Positions 36,029 through 49,732 are shown, numbered from the stretch's first letter. The stretch is DNA of 64,000 nucleotides from Liolophura sinensis (GCF_032854445.1 NC_088302.1:14255338-14319337); one strand, 5' to 3'. Made by a program: numbers and translations. Notes: generated from the sequence alone by a model not told the origin.

Positions 36029-38264
36029 ACTAGTCTATATAAGGGCATGGCTGCACGCTGTATTTTGTATTTTATTTTTATTTAGTTCATATATGTCTCT
36101 CTGAAATCTGTTTATTAATAAGCTGCCTTGTTGATATATAGGAATGCATTGCCCGCCTAAAACAAGTCTAAAGCGGTGTACTCTTTTATTCTTTCAACAT
36201 CTCAGTGTTTCTGCGTAGACCTACCTAGTCGTGTCTGTCAGGCGCGACAGTTGTACATGTATATGAAGTTCACAAGCACTGTAGCGTGACAGCTGAAAAT
36301 ATGTGGTTTTTTGCACAGATTGGAATTGGCCAGTATAGGCGATCATGCCCATGTTATCCTTGTTCTTAATTTAAAATACAAGTAATTTTTCTACATATTT
36401 TAGTCAAAATATGTAGTTATCAGTGAGAGATGCTCGTCTGCCACATGGGCTGTTTCATGGCAAACGACATCGGCTGTTTGATGGGCCCCGACTTATGAAG
36501 CCGGGGATTAAAAAGAATATTTGTCTTCCCCAAAATTTTTTTGTCACCGCGTCATTTTGTTTTATCATCCAAAATTTTGTTTGCGTCTTCTAAAATTTTA
36601 ATTTTGCCATGTCACTTTACGTCTCCGTACCTCTGGGACATTGACCTTTGCCGCCTAAATCGGTTCGCACTCAATTATGAACAACCACAGACACAAAACT
36701 TTCGTTGAAGCATAAAGTTTCCACCTTTGTTAATTGACGTGGGTCAAGAATCATGGCAAGCTTTTTTCAGTTCATTAATATCTTTGTAGCATGAAGTTAA
36801 TTAGTATATGTAGCTAACGCCTCGCCCTTCTCACAACTAAGCGATTCATTGTTTTTGTTTACTGCGCATATATACCTGACATGTAATGTAGTCAGTCCAG
36901 CATGTAGGCGTGTCGGCCACTGGCATGAAGACTGTATTCAAATAACTTTAATCTTTTGATCTAGTTTCTCTCTTACGTAAATGTTGTTTGTGGCACATTA
37001 CCTCAACATATTTGTAACTTATTAAATGTTTACTTTACTTTTACATTTGTCATTTAGATGTCTGAAACATGCAAATTCGTAAGTTTTTTTTGATTGTTTG
37101 TTTGTTTGTTTGCCAAGTATACATGATCTACACTATTCTTTTGACGTCCTTGCGTTCTCTCGAAATTTCGCATTTTGACTTTCCCGCCATAAATTTTTTG
37201 CTCTGCGGAACTGGATGGTTTTTTCGAATTTTGAGAACGAATTGTTCACAACAGAACAGTTTCAAACCCGTGTTATTGTATTTATTAAATGTATTGTATG
37301 TATATGTAAGATACAAACTGTAAGTATGTACGTCTATTTAAAAAAAGCACTTACATACATATGTATACATGTACAGTTCTTTTTAGAAGTGCGTCATTCA
37401 CTCACCAAAGGCCGATTGTTTTCATTGAGCATTCAGGTCTCATAATTACAATAACTTTGAATGCTGTTTAAACAACAGTCAATGAATCAACGTGCACGCA
37501 TGAATATAAGGTATACCCGGTACATGCACCATGTATCATGCAAGGACTGCATGATGGCACAATGTTACAAACCTATCAGCTATAGGGTAAAAGCCCACGC
37601 TCTTTTTTGGGTGACAATGCAGGTTTGATTTTATTAATCTCAGTTAATTAGGATGATAGCTGCACAGCAGGAACAAGAGGTGAAATTTCGTTGCTTGATC
37701 TCGTTTCACAAAAATGTAGGTACAAAGTAAACCTCCTAACCAAAAGCCAGCGAGAGCTGGATTCGAGCCTGTGACAACAGGACAACGTTGTAAAGAGCAA
37801 AAAACAAGTAACGCCTATATGAATGAAAACAGAAAGGCACGCGCAATTGTCCGATCTTCTCTTCTGGTAAGACACTGTGGCGTATGCTTCATGCGTTGGT
37901 TCTCAGATCTGTAAGGCAGTTATGGGTTGAACGCTGTATATATGTTGTAGGGATACAGCTGGAAAAGAACAGTAAAAAGAATCTTATGGCCTATCTCTAA
38001 CTTAATGTCTGTATGTGGCAGTGTTGTCAGACAAGTATACCAGAGGTAACTCTTAGACCTGCATAATTGTGCGTCTATATGACATACAACATTGTTTTCA
38101 TGACAGAGAGATTTTGTTTGAATTTATGGTAGATTTAAGGTGCATCTAAGTGGCAGCGTGGATTTAGCGCATGTTAACGGTATAAAATATGAAATTTTAT
38201 TCGTGTCAGCACATAAATATGGCGAACACTATATACATGTACATTTCAAAAATCTGATGCCGAG

Positions 38265-38380
38265 GAGGCCTCCCTGGCCGAGGTGGTTAGCACGCCAGGG
38301 CGGCGGAGTGATACGGAACCTCCCACCAAAGCGGTCTCTGTGAGTTCAAGTCCAGCTCACCAATCAAATAAATAAATAAA
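38265..38380 (+). mobile_element. family-1 SINE with internal deletion (head joined to tail)
   Basis: The tRNA-like head (tccctggccgaggtggttag) and box B region (gtgagttcaagtccagctca) run directly into the tail caccaatcaaataaataaat. About 150 bp of body is missing between them. Confidence 0.88.
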
Positions 38381-38939
38381 CCTGTGAAATTGTGTCTCTA
38401 TTTAAATACAACATTGCTATCGTAACATGCAGCAGAGTGTTTCCTAGATTCACAATTTTTGGGTTGAATTTATTTATATTATAGTTTATTTCTATGTGAA
38501 ATTATGAAATTTTATTCGTGTTAGGATATAAATATGACAAACACTATATACATGTACATTTCAATAATCTGGAGGTGTAGCATCATATCTTAACAAGGCA
38601 AAACATAATAACGTGTGATGATCTTCTCTCAAAGTAAATTCCTCGGCAAGAGCTTGGTAAATCTCAACTATAAACTCAAAAGGCAAAATACATAAATGAC
38701 CGCTGATAACGGTGTCAGCTGAAAACGAATTAACGTTTATGTACCAAAGAAATTAAGGTTCATCCAGCGTATGGGGCACCCATTGACTATATACTATTTT
38801 CAGAAATGACCGTATAATGGGCTCTCCACGAAAGCTTCCTCTTCTATTGTGGCTGAACGCGGGATATGCGGGAAGGCTATGTTAGGGGTGGTATATCAAA
38901 AAGTAGTGCATGTATTGCATGTATGTGTGTGTGTATGTA

Positions 38940-39248
38940 TGCATACTTGGAGTTTAACGTCGTACTTAACAATTGCTCGGCCATATGACGAAAATGAGTC
39001 ACTAAATGTGTGTACTTATACATATACTGCATCTTCTTGTGACAGGGCGAGCCTAAGCCGCCATAGCGCTGCCGCCACTGAAGTACTATACCGAAGACAC
39101 CAGACATGACACCCCACCCAGTCATATTATACATTAGCGACAACCGAGGAAACAACAAATACCATTTTTTAAAGTTTTTGGCATGACCCAAGCCAGGTTT
39201 TCCGACTTTGAATTGGACACTCTAACCAATAGGCCACCGAAGCGTTCT
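38940..39248 (-). mobile_element. family-2 SINE, near full length
   Basis: Minus-strand copy. It begins at the head cgcttcggtggcctattggt (39248 end), passes through a body with ccgaagacaccagacatgac as read on +, and ends in the tail seen on + as cttggagtttaacgtcgtac. It shows that the 1180 head and the 35990 tail belong to one family. Confidence 0.75.
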
Positions 39249-39582
39249 GAATGTACTAAGCTGAAGCTTTATGCACATGTCAAAGCTTCACACTGACACG
39301 AGGGGGATGTTCCATTGTTGATGTACTGTGAACACATTCATCACCGTAAATTTCCAAATTCGCGACTTCAGTACTTTATGTCTTGAGCTGAAGTTTTGCG
39401 TTTCATCCAGACGCCATTAAAACACACGCATGGGTTCTGGTTATCATATCAAATCAATCAGTTATAAATAGCGGTCTATCGGCCAGTGTAGGCTATAAGT
39501 ACTTCGGCCTGATACATATCTGTATTTACACGATGAACTGGGCCAATGCAGCTATCGTCCACCTTAGATATGGACCTGTTTA

Positions 39583-39618
39583 TTTCTTTATTTATTTGAT
39601 TGGTGTTTAACGCCGTAT
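39583..39618 (-). mobile_element. family-1 SINE tail remnant
   Basis: Only tttatttatttgattggtgt and the following taacgccgta remain. It lies about 60 bp from the long AT microsatellite. Confidence 0.75.
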
Positions 39619-39673
39619 AGTCGATTTAGACATACGTTGTGGCGAATATAGTTGTAAACCCGGAAGTTCAAAG

Positions 39674-39676
<3 letters not shown>

Positions 39677-39765
<89 letters not shown>
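39677..39765. repeat. (AT)n microsatellite, about 89 bp
   Basis: Pure AT dinucleotide run, the longest in the window and able to form a cruciform. Confidence 0.98.
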
Positions 39766-39766
<1 letters not shown>

Positions 39767-41970
39767 GCCTAGATATCTACTTTGTTTGCCTTCATTTTAA
39801 ACAGCTGTATAACTCCAATTTCAAGGTAACGCCAATTTCAAGGTAAAACTGTTGCTCGCATTGTTTTCTGAAGACCACGACGATAAAAGTGGGCGAACGT
39901 CAATGTAAACTGAAATATGATACTGTGAGATTTAAGTGTTTGAGATTTGAACATCTGCTTGGAAAAGTAGTGCTCTCAATTAATCATTGTTATACTCTTC
40001 CCATGTGTATTTACTTGTTTTCATGTTTGTTTAAACTACAAGTGATATTACTTATATTGTACTACATTGAAAATTTGTTTTCTTAAATATTGGATTGTAA
40101 ATATAAGGAGAGAGGCTAGACCCCTTTTATAAGCCAGAGAACAATGAAGAAACGGGCCAATGCTTGACTTGCATAAAACTGCATGATCCGGTCCCGATGT
40201 CCAATGCCGGACCAAGATCATTTTGCACACTGATGTTAAATAGGCCCCTTCGTTTTATGCACAAACGGTAAAAAAATCTGTCGGTATTTCTCTATTTATG
40301 ATCCTATGCAGGTGCCCCAGGCAGTAAATTCGGGAGTTCAAGTCTAACTCGAGTCAGTATTTTCAATGGAGAAATTTGTTTCGAATCTATTTACCTAAAT
40401 TGGTATGTTCAAAGTGTGCCTGTAGACTGAACGTGGATATATATATGGAAGCCGGATAGAGCCATCATCATGTCTGCTTCGTGGATTAGGGCTTTGCCCT
40501 TACCCAACTTCGTCATAAAAAGTCGGAGTAACATTACTAATTATTCAGTGGTCAGCAAAAATACTGCAGAGCAAGTCACACATCGCCTCGAGCTAGACTG
40601 ACCAATCACAGCATAACGTGTGGTAGATGAGAGACCTGCTGTGATTGGTTAAGCAAGTCTGGTGCGGTGGGAATGATAGGGGAATGAGATGTTACATACT
40701 GTATGTCGTACATGTTCCTCGAGCCACAAGCGTTGTACAGATGCAGACGTGCAGCTATAGATAAACAATGTAAAATTACATGTAAAATGCATGTTTTCTA
40801 TAATTTATATAATTTCTTGATGTTTAACTTTTCATTTATATGTTTCGTACATAATGTAACGGAGATTCCGAAATAGTGAAATACACGTCACCAAACATTT
40901 TTATTTGATATAGTTTGTCTTACTCCATAATATTTCACAAAAACGACAGATTACGAAACCGGACAAAGGAAACCCTCGAACCTAGTCTGGTACCAGACAA
41001 ACCTCCTGGCTATAGGCCGAAGCCATTTGCCATGTACAGGAATATCACACATTCATCGCTGCTCTGGTTTCGTCACACATTCGTCGCTGTTACTCTCTAT
41101 TTTCTTATATCTGTATGAATTGGGGGAAAATGTGGCCACGTTATTTATAAGAGGACTTAGATGTACATACTTAGTAAAGCTAGCACGTCGGAGATACCCT
41201 GTGCCTGTGAACACTTTGTATATTAATCCTACAGATAACTGAAATTGTTTTTAATTTGCCAGCCCGGAGACAGGATACGTCAGAGGTTAGCGAAGTTGCG
41301 ACGCTCTGGGGTAAAAACTGCATGATTCAGAAGCCTTGTCCCTGGTGCATATCAAAATAAATGAACTAATTTATTTATTTATAATTACGCGTCTAATAGC
41401 GCAACTAATTTTCTCAAGCATCTACTGTATGCAGTTTTGTATTATATGACAAATGGCGAGAATTATATAATTATTAAAAGATTTTTTTTATGAGTAAGGT
41501 CATTTGAGCAGACTGGTGTAGATAAATATGATTTATGTGTTTTCACATTAGAAAATAATAAATAAACTATGGAACATATATTAAATTATATATCTCATGA
41601 TTCGAAAAAGGGAGGTTAAAATCGACAATTGTAACAGTTACCACCGACAAAAACAATAATAAACATTACATAGAAAAATATGACTATTAAAATACAAAAG
41701 AGAAAAGTTATGACCTTGAAGGGAAGAATTTGAAAAGGCCCACGTCACTACCCCCAAGGCAAATTTCCAAAACACGTTCAACACAACCCTTCATATTAAC
41801 TGGAAAAGCACACTTACAGGATGGAATAATGTAAACCGAAACATGGAAGAGTTTTCAGTGATGAAGGAAAGGCGCTATTAAGAATGTTTTATAGGTGTGT
41901 AAATTTAATCTGCATATTAAAACTTTGTGCGATAATTAGTCTACAAGTTGTCGATAAAAGAAATGCAATA

Positions 41971-42224
41971 AGAGAAAAGTTTAGGTGAACTGACTGAAAA
42001 TTCTGAACTATACAACTGAGCTAATTCAACTCAGAAAACTTAGTCATATGACTAAGATCTGCTGAGTTATGAAACTCAACTGTTTATATTGTTGACTCAT
42101 TTACTTAGTTGAAGAAAATGTTTCATGACTCACCTGATCTGGTTATATGACTCAGTTTTTTTAGTTGAATTAGCTCAGTTATATTTCTCTGATTTTTGAG
42201 TGAGTTCACCCAAACCTTTCTCTC
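41971..42224. mobile_element. 254-bp MITE with long inverted arms
   Basis: Left end agagaaaagtttaggtgaac; right end on the opposite strand agagaaaggtttgggtgaac. Pairing continues inward for about 110 bp per arm (aactgagctaattcaact in both; gtcatatgac against gtcatataac). Almost the whole element folds back, with no coding capacity. The actcag/gactcat words repeat within the arms. No certain target-site duplication, so the superfamily is undetermined. Confidence 0.85.
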
Positions 42225-43109
42225 AGAGTGCGCTTGATTGCAACTGTGCACATATTCAACGTGGCAATTATATAACACGATGCGTATGTCGCCGTTATAG
42301 CCTCGGGTTAAGCGCATTTAGATGCATGTAATTAACATGAAGCTGGGTGCAAAAGATTCTGGTCACTCGGAGAATATTTCAGTTCTGCACATTTCTATAT
42401 GCATGGCGACCATATTAAAACAACTGAACAAACCAAAGAATTTCGTTTAAAAACTTATGCGAGTTTATATTTAAAGAGCTCTTACCTACACTTACCCACT
42501 TTGAAAAGCGGATGACAAGGTTTAGAGACTTAGAGCTGTCAATTAAAGAATTATCTTAGACATATCATATGTCGGATATAAAACAGATTGATGCTCATCA
42601 TGTTCAAACATACAAATAAAACAATAGCTTGTTATATTTCAACCATTCATTACACGCATATTGTTTCAAACGACATCGCCATGGCAACTCGAACCTTTCG
42701 GGTTCGTCAGCTTACGAAGCAGTATGCCCCTGCCCTAACTTACGTAGAATATACATGCTATATTATAACGCGATTAACCTATACATATCATAAACTAGTC
42801 CAGGGTACTGCGTAAACACCAATCAAATAAATAAAATGTGTCTGTCATGGACCGTAAAGTATGCTTGACGCAGCGTTGTAGCGGCTTTGTGAAAAAAAAA
42901 AACAGATGCCCCAGTAAAGATTTATCACCTGTTTTTTAGATTAGTTGTTATTTTCTTTTATCCAATGTCCCGGAAAACTGTGGTATTTTCCCTAACATAT
43001 ACCTTGCATAATTCAAAATTATAGCCAATAATTGATTCACCTGTGATTGTTATATGTGTATATGTTCCTATAGGTGAATATATGAAACTCTGGATTCTGG
43101 ACTACTTTT

Positions 43110-43236
43110 CGGCAGTACGTGGGACGGTCTTTCAGAAACCTGCGGATGGTTGTGGAGTCCCCCCTGGCTGACCGCCTTCGTATCATGACATATTCTTGAG
43201 TACCACGTAAAACACCAATCAAATAAATAAATAAAT
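43110..43236 (+). mobile_element. family-1 SINE, 5'-truncated
   Basis: Distal body (cagtacgtgggacggtcttt) and complete tail ccaatcaaataaataaataa; the internal body is shortened near 43190. Confidence 0.88.
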
Positions 43237-43594
43237 CATTCTGGAAAATAAGCAACGAACGTTTCCACGCGAACCCAAAGCACTGAATGTGTATGAATGT
43301 GTGTGAGAAAACGGTATACCCTACAACGTATTGACAAAAACAATGTTTTCATAGTAAACATAGCACGTAATTTCAATAACAAAAAATAGTGTATGTTTAT
43401 TATCCAATAGTAACGTAGAGCCTATCTCTCATGCACGGAGATCTTATCGCATGCACGTTCCATGGAGTAGTCTTACGTGTACGTGCATTGTGAAGGTTAG
43501 TATTATTTGATAAACAAGCGCTGGCAATTGTATGGAATTGTTTGGCCAAAATGTTTGAATTCAAGTTTCACAAAAAACCATAACGATTTATATC

Positions 43595-43627
43595 TTTTTA
43601 TTTATTTATTTATTTATTTATTTATTT
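43595..43627. repeat. (TTTA)n microsatellite, about 33 bp
   Basis: Perfect TTTA units. This matches the complement of the family-1 SINE tail, but no SINE body adjoins. Confidence 0.9.
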
Positions 43628-44375
43628 TGTCACTTTGAAGTTGTGCGAATAAAGATATTATCAGTCAGATTACTTTACTGCAGACATTTGAAAAGCTCTG
43701 ACATCTGTATTTTATATAAAAGGAATATTCATTCTGATGCACTATGTTTTGCAAATGTTTTCTGCAACGTGCAATATAGTATCATAAAAATGTACTTATT
43801 TTGCTAGACGTATACATATATTAGGTATTACGAAATGCGATACTACTCAGACATTTTTCTTGTAGCCGTAAAGATCGCATTATAATTTATTTACTTGCAG
43901 AAGGTCATCGTAAAATATAACCAAAGTTGATCAAAAAGGTCAAAGCGAACATTCAGCTTCGCATCGACTTGGAATGTAATACATTTACCATATGCACAGT
44001 AGTATATAAATGCATGCAGTTTCAGATTTTTCCCAAACACAATTAAACAATGGTTTTTGCACGACATCGTCACCTGTAATCCCGCTCATCACGGTGTCAG
44101 AAAGTTCAAGCAGGCAAGTATCCATGGCCTCGACCTGGCCTAATGCATTTGTGTTTTTGCCCTTGACGATCTGCAGTCATTGGCTGAGCCTATGACCAAC
44201 CGCCAGAAGCGAGTCTGTAATCAAAGCATCGGCAACGAAGCGTGAAGCCGAAACACACCATCCGTTCTCAAGGCGACTCTGACTGGTTGAGGAGGTAAAA
44301 AGTTCAACTCATACCCACAATCTTCCTATCTGGCTGTGTCCTTTTTTATACAGGAAGTCGGTGATTGAAAAAGTG

Positions 44376-44383
44376 TATAAAAT
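44376..44383 (+). promoter_or_regulatory. TATA box and initiator of the tetraspanin gene
   Basis: TATAAAAT at 44376-44383 is followed about 30 bp later by an initiator-like TCATTC (44406-44411). A start near 44408 gives a 5' UTR of about 95 nt before the ATG at 44503. The spacing is that of a focused metazoan core promoter. Confidence 0.65.
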
Positions 44384-44502
44384 GCGGCATCTTGCTATGT
44401 AGTAATCATTCGAAACTCGACACACGACTGATATACAGGTCTGTAGTCCGCTGATATACTTGACCAGACGTTGTCTTCATCACTACAACTTCTTCCGCCA
44501 AC

Positions 44503-47500
44503 ATGTTCATGACATCCGGAGAGGAGTGCCCCAAGCCGGGATCTGCACAAAAGACCACAACGCTTCCTAAGCCGCTTTCCAAGCCGGAATCTAAGGAGAA
44601 CGCTGTCTGTCCCCACCCAGGCGTCTGCTCCACAGGTTTATCCTGTACTTCGTACCGTGAGATGCCTGATCCCTACATGCCCAAGAAACCATCCATCTTC
44701 CAGAGAGCCTTCAGCGTGGAGAGAACGGAAGGCTTCGCTGAGACCATTCACTTGACATATGCTTTCCGGCGCAACATCTTCCTGGCTTACCTCATTGTAT
44801 CAATGGTATGTGTGATATATCTGTATATGCATCATCGTGCAAAACATACATGATATATAATTTGAAATAATATTGAAACCAGAACTGCATTTTGCAAAAT
44901 CATGGGTACTAGGCATTTATTGTGGACATAATGCTTTATAAAGCATTGCACATGTATATTATTACACATGTCCATTCAAGGGTTGGTTTTGGAGTCGGGT
45001 ATTAATGACTAAAATAAATACTGTATAATGTGATTAAACTAATAAGTTAACAACTGTACTGGATATCCAGGTTAGACTATGCCGAAACACGTTTCAGGGA
45101 TTGCTAGCGTGGAAGTAAGCTGGATGTAAGGGGAAAGACAAATAGGAAATAATTTCGAATATAGATAATCTGGGAAAACCTCTAAGTCTATAAACTGTAA
45201 ATAAACTTTTGATATATATGCACATATGACTGTATAGGCATAAACACTGCATGAACAGTAACAAATGCGTGTTATTCGTGTAAAGTGTATACGTGAACTG
45301 ATCTGTCGTAAGATTTATCACACTATCTATAGCTATGGATGTTTCTGGGTTTACAGCTGGTTGCCATTTCATCGGCCTGTATCTCGGTGCTCTTGGACAA
45401 GTCTATTCTCCAGTACCTCGGACTTATCCGAGGCCAACTTCACTCGTCCTTCATCGTTGTTGTTGCCCACTGCTTTTTCGATCTCATGCTTTCTGGACTG
45501 GGATGTTTCTCCGTATACAGAAGAGGCTACAAGACCATAGTAGCGGTGCGTATTACTTTGATATCATGCCATTTTGAGCATTATTATTTTCTTATGCAAA
45601 TTAATGTCCGTTGTGCATTTTTCAAAAGGAAAATACTGAAAAGGTTGAGATTTAGTACGACAAGATCCTGAGCATTGCTTTTTCTACATGCTTTGATCAT
45701 ATCTTTATTATAAATACAATATTGAATTCAGTTTATGAATACATTATAATAATAGTTAATGGTATTTTATACAGCGTATTCATGACTGCATTTATTTCGT
45801 TCTACAGTACATGATTCTCTCCGCGACTCTCTTCATGCTGGTAGTCTTAAGCATCTTGTACGGTCTGGCCATGCGCCACGAGGTCCACATTCACCTGTAC
45901 AAGACCATGCTGACGGGTGTCCACAATTACGCTGAAACATCCGAGTTGCCAATAAACGGCTACTGGGACAACGTTCAGACTCAGGTGAGCTTTCAGTACG
46001 AAACCATGGTGGACTCCGTGAGCAAGTCCATAACTGAAGAGGTTTCTTCCTGTTGATGTCTAAGTCATATATGTTCACCCAATCCCAATACTCATAACTG
46101 GCATGCACCTATAGTATAAGCCGTACTGGGCGGAATGGTCTAACTAGGGAAATTCCGATTACATCCCCTATAACTGAGGTTTTCTGTATAACCAAAATTT
46201 TATCACATATAAATATGTAAAAGTTTCTTTATTCTGGCGTTAACGGCAGTCTAATTAAAAATTTTTTTTATTCATCGTTAATGACTGTGTTATTAACCAA
46301 CGATTTCTTTGTATCTTACAGTTCCAGTGCTGTGGCCTGTATGGACCTTCTGACTGGAAACACAATACCCACCTTAACGCCAGCCTGCCAGATTCTTGCT
46401 GCAAGGATCCTTCCATGGGGTGCGGCAAGGAGCAACTTGCTCATCCCGACCCGGAGCTCATATTTGTCCAGGTTTGCGGGCTGAATTTACATACTTCATG
46501 TACAAGAGGGCAAATAATAAATAAGAGTTAAATATCGCATTTTTCCCTTAAAAAACATCTATGGATGGATATCCATGTCAAAATTTTTGGAAAAGTTCCA
46601 GACAATTGAATGACAGTATGCAAGGAATTAAAATTACAATCGTACTTAATCATGGAAGTATTTGGAAATAAACAAGACACATCCTCGGAGAGTATGGGCC
46701 TTTTTATGGAGGAAATTTATTTTTGTGTGAATTTAATTAACAGTGATACTCTTACACGTACATGTATGATGCATACATCACGTGATTCCGGGTCGCCTTT
46801 TAAGATCTGTATAACAGATAGAGTTTTTTGCTGCAGTCTTTTTCTGAATAACACACTGCCTACAACAGAGCAGTCTACAACATTTACTTATATCCCTTCT
46901 GATTTTTTATTTTTATTTTTCACAGGGCTGCTATAAACCATTCTTTCATTGGCTGGACGTTTTTACCTATGAGATGATTGGCCTCTCCAGCTTACTGGTT
47001 ATCTGGCAGGTATGTTATTTTCATCTTATGTTTCTATATAGAAAAAAGAAAGAATAGACATAAAAAGAATTCAAAGATCGCGTGATAAAATGTACAGTTA
47101 TATTCAACTCGGCTCACTTGCTTTGTGTAATTTATATACAGCATTACATACCTAACCGGCTGTAGATAAATGATCCCGGTGGCGCGAAAAGATAAAGTGT
47201 CTGAGCTCTTACTTCCTGTGTGATTCATCAAGTATTCACGTATAAAATCTTTCAGGGGAAAATGAGTTATCTTCCAACGAGCCAATTACTTTAATATCAC
47301 GTGACTAATATTTCCTGGAGGAAGTAATTTAGTGTTAGATGCTTTTCACTGCCAGTCAAGGATAGCTATAAAAGTTCTATGTCTTTCTATTCGTAAAGAT
47401 AAGTTTACGCCTCTGATTTTGTCTTGTGTGTATAGTTTAAAAGTATAATGTACTTATAGCATTCTACTATGTTTTCTTCCAGCTACTTGGTGTGTTCGTA

Positions 47501-47584
47501 AGTTGGAACTTGGCACGTGTCACCAAGGTCATGTCCAGAAACGAGCGCAGGGAACTGAAACTCAGCTGTTGTTGTTGTTGTTGA
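44503..47584 (+). CDS. tetraspanin, six exons, 334 aa
   Basis: Exons: 44503-44805, 45357-45545, 45808-45984, 46322-46471, 46926-47009 and 47483-47584 (TGA), all phase 0. Tetraspanins are four-pass membrane proteins that organise partner proteins in membrane microdomains. TM1 is about residues 90-112, TM2 131-155, TM3 165-186, TM4 290-311. The large extracellular loop carries the CCG signature (FQCCGLYGPSDW, Cys226-Cys227), a second CC (249-250) and Cys257 and Cys275, enough for three disulfides; LNAS (Asn242) is a possible N-glycosylation site. Unusual: a soluble N-terminal extension of about 88 residues where most members have about 10-20, and a tail ending in five Cys encoded by TGT repeats, possibly palmitoylated (inference). 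The start is the first ATG after the TATA/initiator. Subfamily not assigned. Confidence 0.95.
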
Positions 47585-48094
47585 ACAGTGGTGCAGGGAA
47601 CCAGCTTACCCTTATTTCGCACTGCAGACCCAGGGAATATAACGAACGATTTACCATCTAGTCAGCCAATAGCATACAGTCGCAGTCTGTTTTCCACTGG
47701 TGGCTTGCTGCTTCCCTTCCCACGGCAGACTGGATCAAACGCCTTGATCAGAGAGGAAAACTTAAGGCTATTAACTGTGATATATAGGCCCAGTATAATG
47801 GCTGGGCATAGGTGTATAAACGTCTTTGTCGCCTGCTTGCAAGGCTTACTGGTCGTTTCCAGGACTATCTACCCATTACAAGCGACAATTCTTATCAGCT
47901 GCGTATTTTGCAGGACAGGATAGACTGCGTGCAGTTTGCACATTCGTTTTATCCATGCGTATAAATGGATTAAGTTAAATAATTTATGTTTGGGTTTTTT
48001 GTTGCTAAGCTGTTTTAACGGCTTCATTGTTGAATGCGTAACACTTTCCATCCACAGTCGTTTTGCTTTGAATGAAAATATTTGTATATAACAA

Positions 48095-48100
48095 AATAAA
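48095..48100 (+). other. poly(A) signal of the tetraspanin gene
   Basis: AATAAA about 510 nt after the stop codon, followed by T-rich sequence near 48125 (cgttcttttttgtatattct). It is the first good signal downstream. Confidence 0.6.
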
Positions 48101-48810
48101 CATTGTTAAACCTTAAAGCAAAGCGTTCTTTTTTGTATATTCTTATGCGTATATTCTTAATATGATTATTACAATGCATGTTATTTATTTGATTGTTGCA
48201 TAACGGCCAGATTCTTAAAGCTGGTTGCTGTCGTAAAAGTAAATATTCCTGTGTACAACGTAAAACACCATTAAAGTAAAATAAATGAATAACGCCATAT
48301 TCGAGAATTTTTCACTTGGCGGGTCAGCTGTATTGATAGAGGATGCATTACTGGGTTCCTCGTATACTCAAACGGCTGGCTCTTATTACGACACAATGAG
48401 TATAGGCTATTTCTTCAAAAGAATCCGCCTCGCTAATTCTACCAAATAGTTCCCTGGCTCAGTGATGTAATGCGTTGGTCGTCGCTGCAGATCACAAGCA
48501 CTTCGCCAGTGAGATCAAAGATTTGAATACAACTTCTGCTCCCTCCTCTTACTCCCCATCCCACCCCACAACTTCTACCATTACGTCAGGGACGTTCTCC
48601 ACAAACAAACAAACATAACGGTCATTCATGCAAATAATGAAAGTTTCCTGGCGCAAAGCGACAAACGCTATATATAGCAGTATGTTTTCCCTCGCAACGG
48701 AGAACCGGTTCCAGGTCGGATTGACAATTATTCTCTCGCAATGCATGGGAGCTACGTTAGCAGTTTCCGTACAACTCGACACTAAAAAGGCGGGAATAAA
48801 AGATGTCCCT

Positions 48811-49014
48811 CATCGATGTGGTCACTGTGAGTTCAGTTCAAGCTAGAACTGGCTTCCTCTCTGGTCGTATATATACTTAGGAATGATTGTCAGAAACCTC
48901 GGTATGGTCGTAATCTTTCCAAGGCTCCTTCCTCCCACCATAATTCTGACCCCATCGTTTAAGTGAAATATTCCTGAATACAGTGTAAAACACCAATCAA
49001 ATAAATAAATAAAT
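48811..49014 (+). mobile_element. family-1 SINE, diverged, head partly lost
   Basis: Begins inside the head at gtggtcactgtgagttcagt, continues through a strongly mutated body (aatgattgtcagaaacctcg) and ends in an intact tail caccaatcaaataaataaat. Among the older copies. Confidence 0.87.
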
Positions 49015-49732
49015 AGATCTGATATTAAGGCAATTGACGTTTAGTATGCATATGGCTCGCCTCGGTCAACCATCACCGTCGAGGTAGTATTTTGCCTTGT
49101 TACTCAATGAACTGTACCCTGAATCCTGAACAAATTCGACCAGTAAAGTATAACCTTAGATACAATTTTGAAGACAAAATTTATTCGATTTTGAAGAATA
49201 AAATATGTTGATTAGATAGGGGCACATGTGAACTTGACAGGGATTATGAAATAACCTTTACAGATCAGGTAATATTCCTTTAATATGTCAAAACTGGTAT
49301 TATGTGCGTGGTGGATTTTGTTGAGGATTTATCACATTTAATACATCAGTGATTGATGATACAGTTACAGAGATATTACTGGGACATGGTTTCGTTCCAA
49401 CTGACGTCAGCAATATAAAAACATGGGAGAAAGTTATGCAATTTAAATGTTTAGTTATTCAACTACTTGAATGTTGTTACTTGACGCCATGCATGCATAC
49501 TCAAATATTGTGCTCTTAAACGATGCAATTTAAATTTAAATTTGCAGCTTGGCGTCTTCTTTGAATTGTAAATGTGAGTAAAAACTGAAACTGCAAGATG
49601 TACCGTGAACAGTTTCTGTCATTATATCCAGTTTCAATTTTCGCCCGCTCACCGTTTGCTGTGTCTTGGTGACAATCATCGGTCAGTGAGGCTCATGTGG
49701 CCGTTTGCGTACTGTCTAACAACCACTGGTCC

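Larger units (their letters stand above)
34681..44375. other. intergenic region without recognised gene
   Basis: AT-rich DNA between the Polinton and the tetraspanin gene. Apart from the separately listed SINEs, microsatellites and MITE I see no exon, RNA gene or promoter I can support. Confidence 0.6.
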
